Origin: Sulfurimonas sp. endosymbiont of Alviniconcha boucheti
Lineage (GTDB): Bacteria; Campylobacterota; Campylobacteria; Campylobacterales; Sulfurimonadaceae
DNA length: 64,000 nt
Direction of reading: 5' to 3'
Assembly (NCBI GenBank): GCA_021766785.1
Contig: JAICBP010000084.1
Coordinates: 64,944 to 128,943 of the forward strand
Shown here: piece by piece, positions 60,219 through 64,000 of the stretch
How the letters are laid out: every line of letters starts with the position of its first letter
Numbering within the stretch: the first letter of the stretch is position 1
The notes under the pieces: model-generated
Seen by the model: the letters and a program-made list of their open reading frames with translations, nothing else
What the model was told of the DNA's origin: nothing
The model's database searches: none
Program-made: the position numbers and the translations under genes

Positions 60219-60775
60219 ACTGAGCCACTTGCAAATTCAAGCCTATACAAGTAATTAATCTCCCTTATACCGATTTTTTGAAGTTGAAAAATTGGGGTTA
60301 AGGTACATCTGTGACATTTTATCCAAATTTTACTAAATTTCTACAAATTCGCCATTTTCATTCTGTGCTTTATGGTTTGATTCCTAAAATTGCATTATTT
60401 TAGTTGTTATTTTGTCTTTTTTATATCACAAGCTTTAAACTCTGTTCTATGCAAATAGATAAAATACCAAATGCGAGAACAGAGACTACTTTTCAATCTC
60501 TGCAAAATTGAGAACTCTGATAAGTTTAGCTTCTTTGGTGCTAAATTCCTCTATTCGTAAACTCTCTTGCAACTCTGGAAAAAGTGAGTTTTTAAGATTG
60601 GCTACTTTAAGCCACATTTTTGATAGAGTTGATATAATTTTAGACATAAGTTGAATCTTCTTTCTGTTAAATTTTTGTCGTAAGAAATTATAACTTTTCT
60701 GAAATTAGATTTCAACTTTTTTAACTAAAAAAAATTAAATTAGCTACTTTAGTGGGAATCTGCAAGTGGCTCGGT
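60219..60775. repeat. Imperfect 20-bp inverted repeat (18/20) at 60219-60238 and 60756-60775
   Basis: ACTGAGCCACTTGCAAATTC versus GAATCTGCAAGTGGCTCGGT (reverse complement of arm 1: GAATTTGCAAGTGGCTCAGT). Confidence 0.7.
60486..60647 (-). pseudogene. Possible N-terminal transposase fragment (53 aa)
   Basis: MSKIISTLSKMWLKVANLKNSLFPELQESLRIEEFSTKEAKLIRVLNFAEIEK* resembles N-termini of some DDE transposases; by-eye assignment only. Confidence 0.4.
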
Positions 60776-60802
60776 AAAATTGAATTTTCGGAGGTCATTT
60801 CA

Positions 60803-61450
60803 ATGAAAAGATTTATTTTAAGTACGATATTAAATGTTATTCCATTAGTAGCTATGGAAAATAATCAACTTAGCAACAAAGGTTTACTTGGGGAAACTTT
60901 TATAAAAGCTTCTATTGGAACAACTTCATTTGGAGATAAAGAAACTGCAGATTTAATTAATAGTAATATAAATTATGGAATTAGTGGACAAATTAAAATA
61001 AATAATAATTTGAATTTTGGTGGTAGTGTTGGGATGCTTAATGCTGATATTGATTACAATGGCATCACTGGTGATATAAGCACAACTTCTCTTTCTCTTG
61101 GAGGACTTTATCATTTCCTCCCTAATGATACGATAGATCCTTTTGTATCACTTAGTTTAGCATATATTGCTTCTAATACTAATACAAAATATCAAGGACA
61201 AACTTTTAGTAAAAGTGATTCAGATAATGGATACTCAATTAGTGCAGGTGCAGAGTTTGATTTAACAAATAAAATATTTTTAACTCCTCTATTGAGTTAT
61301 ACAAAGGTTGGAAGCAATGATGCTTCAAAAGATATTTCTGTAAAAATAGATTTTGAAGTACAAAAAAATATTTATCTAGGAAGCGGCATAAATATTGATA
61401 TTGATAAAACAGATACGAACTATTATGTTAATATAAGTTTTAAATTTTAA
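60803..61450 (+). CDS. Outer-membrane beta-barrel (OmpX/autotransporter-like) protein
   Basis: 215 aa from ATG after TCGGAGG; signal-peptide-like start, alternating hydrophobic strands, terminal Phe (YVNISFKF). Confidence 0.75.
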   Translation: MKRFILSTILNVIPLVAMENNQLSNKGLLGETFIKASIGTTSFGDKETADLINSNINYGISGQIKINNNLNFGGSVGMLNADIDYNGITGDISTTSLSLGGLYHFLPNDTIDPFVSLSLAYIASNTNTKYQGQTFSKSDSDNGYSISAGAEFDLTNKIFLTPLLSYTKVGSNDASKDISVKIDFEVQKNIYLGSGINIDIDKTDTNYYVNISFKF

Positions 61451-61488
61451 GATATTTGAAGTTAAGTCAAAGATATGACACAATCTCG

Positions 61489-61524
61489 TAGCGAATAAAT
61501 GCCCTCGTGTGTGTTTATTCGCTA
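61489..61524. terminator. 11-bp perfect stem TAGCGAATAAA-N14-TTTATTCGCTA downstream of the barrel ORF
   Basis: Direct reading; no clear U-tract, so possibly an IS end or other structure. Confidence 0.4.
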
Positions 61525-61577
61525 GAGTCAGTCGTTATACACAGAAGGAGAGTTTATTTTGAAAGTTATATTATTGC

Positions 61578-62055
61578 TTAACTTTCGCACCTAAACCCAA
61601 GCAAATCTTGAGTAGTACTTCGTAGTGTAGCGATTATACTGGTGAAGTCCTTATTATTCTGTACAATCTCATCAATCTGTGCTATTTTTTCCATGATTTC
61701 AATAAATACATGCATAGCGATAGAGAGAGTGTGAAACTCACATTCTAAATCTTTCAACAATCCACTAATAGTTTTAGGTTCATTACTAATTCTATTGATA
61801 TAACTGACAATATTATATGAGAAGAATGAGTGCAAATTTCTTCATCGTTTATCTCTGTATCAGTAGAAGCAATAGGGATTAATTTCTCTTTAGTTTTGAT
61901 GAAAACAATTTTGATTCTGCCAGCATTTTTATGCTCAACTATAACAGAAAAATATTTGAACTTAATTTTTTTACCATAAGTACCAGCTTTTTCAGTTTTG
62001 AGTTTTTTAAACTTCTTATAGATAGCATTATGTGATTTATTTTTCTGGGGACATT
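61578..62055 (-). pseudogene. Degraded IS4-like DDE transposase (C-terminal part)
   Basis: KNKSHNAIYKKFKKLKTEKAGTYGKKIKFKYFSVIVEHKNAGRIKIVFIKTKEKLIPIASTDTEINDEEI then frameshift/deletion then HSFFSYNIVSYINRISNEPKTISGLL...GFRCES*; the RW..E catalytic stretch is missing. Confidence 0.75.
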
Positions 62056-62223
62056 ATGCTTTTATATTAAATCCTCCCTGCATATTCAACTCAAAATTTA
62101 AATCTTAGAGTAACTTATTCAAAAGCTTTTATATACTTAAGAGAATAAGAAGGTAGCAATTATAGAGCTTTAGAGTAGAATTTTTAGATTGTAACTCTCT
62201 ATACATTTTACTATTTAGGGGTA

Positions 62224-63255
62224 TTATATAATTAACATCGCATCACCATAAGAGTAAAATCTATACTTCTCTTTTATAGCTTCAGCATATAGTTCCTGTG
62301 TTTTTTCTAATCCCACAAATGAGGCAACTAACATAAGAAGTGTTGATTTTGGTAAGTGAAAATTTGTCAGTAGATGGTTCACACGACTTGGTCTATTTTG
62401 AGGATGTAAAAAAAGATTTGCCTCACCTCGTTGTACTTTCCCATACTTCTCATAATACTCTATTGTTCTTGTTGATGTTGTTCCGATACTGAGAATAGGT
62501 ACATCTGAATCTAATAGTACTTTCGCTTTATTTGAAATCTCATAATACTCTGAATGCATGGGATGCTCAGTAATTATTTGAGTATCTACCGGTTTAAAAG
62601 TTCCACTTCCAATATGGAGTGTAAGATATGCATGTGTAAAGTTTTTACATACTCTTTTATACTGTGTATCTGTAAAATGTAGAGATGCAGTAGGAGCAGC
62701 AACTGCACCTTCCTCTTTAGCAAATACACTTTGATACTCGTTTACATCTTCTTCTTCATCTGCTCTTTGTATATAAGGGGGAAGGGGAATGTGACCAATT
62801 TTTTCTATGATAGGAAGGATCTCTTCAAAACGTAAAAGTTTTTCTTCTTGAAAAAAGTTTACTTCACGACTGCCATCTTCATGAAGTGTAATAACTTTTG
62901 CTACTAAACTTTCATCAAAGTAAATCTTTGTATTGACTTTAACTTTTCCACGGATATAAACACTTATATCATTGGCGTTTAATGCTCTGTTTATGAGAAG
63001 TTCTATCTTTCCACCACTTGATTTGCGACCAAAAAGTCTTGCTTTTATAACCTTAGTGTTATTGAAAAGTAAAGCACACCCTTTTGGAATATACTTTTCA
63101 AACTTATAAAAATAGGTATGTACAATAGTATCAGTCGCTCGCTCATAAACAAGAAGTTTTGCATGGTCACGTGGAGAGACTGGATGTGTAGCTATGAGCT
63201 CTTTTGGAAGAGTGAAATCATAGCTCTGTGTAAGTAACTCCTTTGCTAATTGCAT
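62224..63255 (-). CDS. queA: S-adenosylmethionine:tRNA ribosyltransferase-isomerase
   Basis: YDFTLPKELIATHPVSPRDHAKLLVY, FNNTKVIKARLFGRK, LHIGSGTFKPV, TNFHLPKSTLLMLVASFVG. Confidence 0.96.
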   Translation of the reverse strand: MQLAKELLTQSYDFTLPKELIATHPVSPRDHAKLLVYERATDTIVHTYFYKFEKYIPKGCALLFNNTKVIKARLFGRKSSGGKIELLINRALNANDISVYIRGKVKVNTKIYFDESLVAKVITLHEDGSREVNFFQEEKLLRFEEILPIIEKIGHIPLPPYIQRADEEEDVNEYQSVFAKEEGAVAAPTASLHFTDTQYKRVCKNFTHAYLTLHIGSGTFKPVDTQIITEHPMHSEYYEISNKAKVLLDSDVPILSIGTTSTRTIEYYEKYGKVQRGEANLFLHPQNRPSRVNHLLTNFHLPKSTLLMLVASFVGLEKTQELYAEAIKEKYRFYSYGDAMLII

Positions 63256-63260
63256 AAAGT

Positions 63261-64000
63261 TTACTGCTTTATTTCTGTATTTTGAATCTCTTCATCTTCA
63301 TTCTCTTCGTCTTCATTCTCTTCATCTTCAGCAGGATTAACAAGCTTTACAATCAAAATAGAGACTCCATAGAGTATAACAAGTGGTCCGGCCATAAGAA
63401 GTTGTGTAAGTACATCTGGAGGGGTAAGAAGAGCTGCAACAATAAAGATAATAACTATAGCATACTTAAAAAATGACATCATCTGTTTATCATTAACTAG
63501 CCCTAAAAGTGCTAAAAAGTAGGCAAAAACAGGAAGCTGAAAAGCAAGTCCAAATCCAAACATGATTTTAGTAAAAAATCCGACATAATCTTCGATATTG
63601 ATAAGCGGCGTAAATTTGAAACTACCAAAAGTTATAAGAAAATCAAAACCAAAGGGAGTTACTATATAGTAAGCAAAGAGTACACCACTTACAAACATAA
63701 TAGTACCACCTAAAACAAAAGGTATGACCATCTTTTTCTCATTAGCATAGAGTCCAGGTGCTATAAAGAACCAAATTTGAGAGAGTATAATAGGCAGTGC
63801 ACCTAAAATAGCAGAAAAAAATGCCACTTTAAGTGCTACAAAAAAAGCACCTCCAACTTGGGAAGTAGTTATCATACCATCAGCAGCATGAATTGACTTT
63901 TTTCCAACTTCTATAAGTGCAGTATTAAGTGGTTCTACCATCCAGTTGAGCAATGGCTCATGAAAGAAAAACATCACAAAAAACATAACAACAAGACTAC
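63261..64000 (-). CDS. tatC: Twin-arginine translocase subunit TatC (5' end outside window)
   Basis: FFIAPGLYANEKKMVIPFV, FGFGLAFQLPVFAYFLALLGLV; frame stays open to the window edge. Confidence 0.93.
   Translation of the reverse strand, partial: SLVVMFFVMFFFHEPLLNWMVEPLNTALIEVGKKSIHAADGMITTSQVGGAFFVALKVAFFSAILGALPIILSQIWFFIAPGLYANEKKMVIPFVLGGTIMFVSGVLFAYYIVTPFGFDFLITFGSFKFTPLINIEDYVGFFTKIMFGFGLAFQLPVFAYFLALLGLVNDKQMMSFFKYAIVIIFIVAALLTPPDVLTQLLMAGPLVILYGVSILIVKLVNPAEDEENEDEENEDEEIQNTEIKQ

Noticed and set aside
1-64000. Possible tRNA, rRNA or CRISPR loci in intergenic gaps
   Set aside because: Inspected the larger gaps by eye; found no T-arm motif with cloverleaf context, no rRNA segments and no regularly spaced repeats.

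Overview
The window looks like the chromosome of an AT-rich Campylobacterota (Sulfurimonas/Sulfurovum-like, judged from gene content). It is densely packed with core genes: nadA/nadC, plsY, folB, a two-component system, ppx/gppA, bamA, tyrA, a Bat (aerotolerance) operon, coaBC, uppS, prepilin peptidase, lptF/G, truA, an eptA-like gene, glyS, an ABC-F ATPase, htpG, oadGAB, a nitrate-reductase-type molybdoenzyme, ftsH, prmA, hisA/hisH, waaC/lpxL, ruvB, panB, trpA, both ATP-citrate lyase subunits (reductive TCA cycle), pabA/trpG, queA and tatC (cut by the window end). I saw no tRNA, rRNA or CRISPR array. One accessory, decaying segment lies at about 58.8-62.2 kb between pabA and queA. It holds a disrupted EVE-HNH (modification-dependent restriction type) gene, an unknown 94-aa partner ORF, an orphan outer-membrane beta-barrel ORF, transposase fragments and several inverted repeats. 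The most striking unexplained signal is an octamer, AAACGCCA/TGGCGTTT (extended YAAACGCCA). I count 24 exact copies, where roughly 1-2 are expected from base composition. The copies are on both strands, all in coding DNA, in at least five codon contexts, and often built from GC-rich codons that look uncommon here. None falls in the accessory segment. It behaves like a DNA-level motif of the uptake-sequence, HIP1-like or chromosome-organisation type. Other notable items are a decayed partial duplicate of the HI0933-family oxidoreductase, a perfect palindrome between the ABC-F gene and htpG that contains divergent TATAAT boxes, and several truncated or coupled small ORFs.
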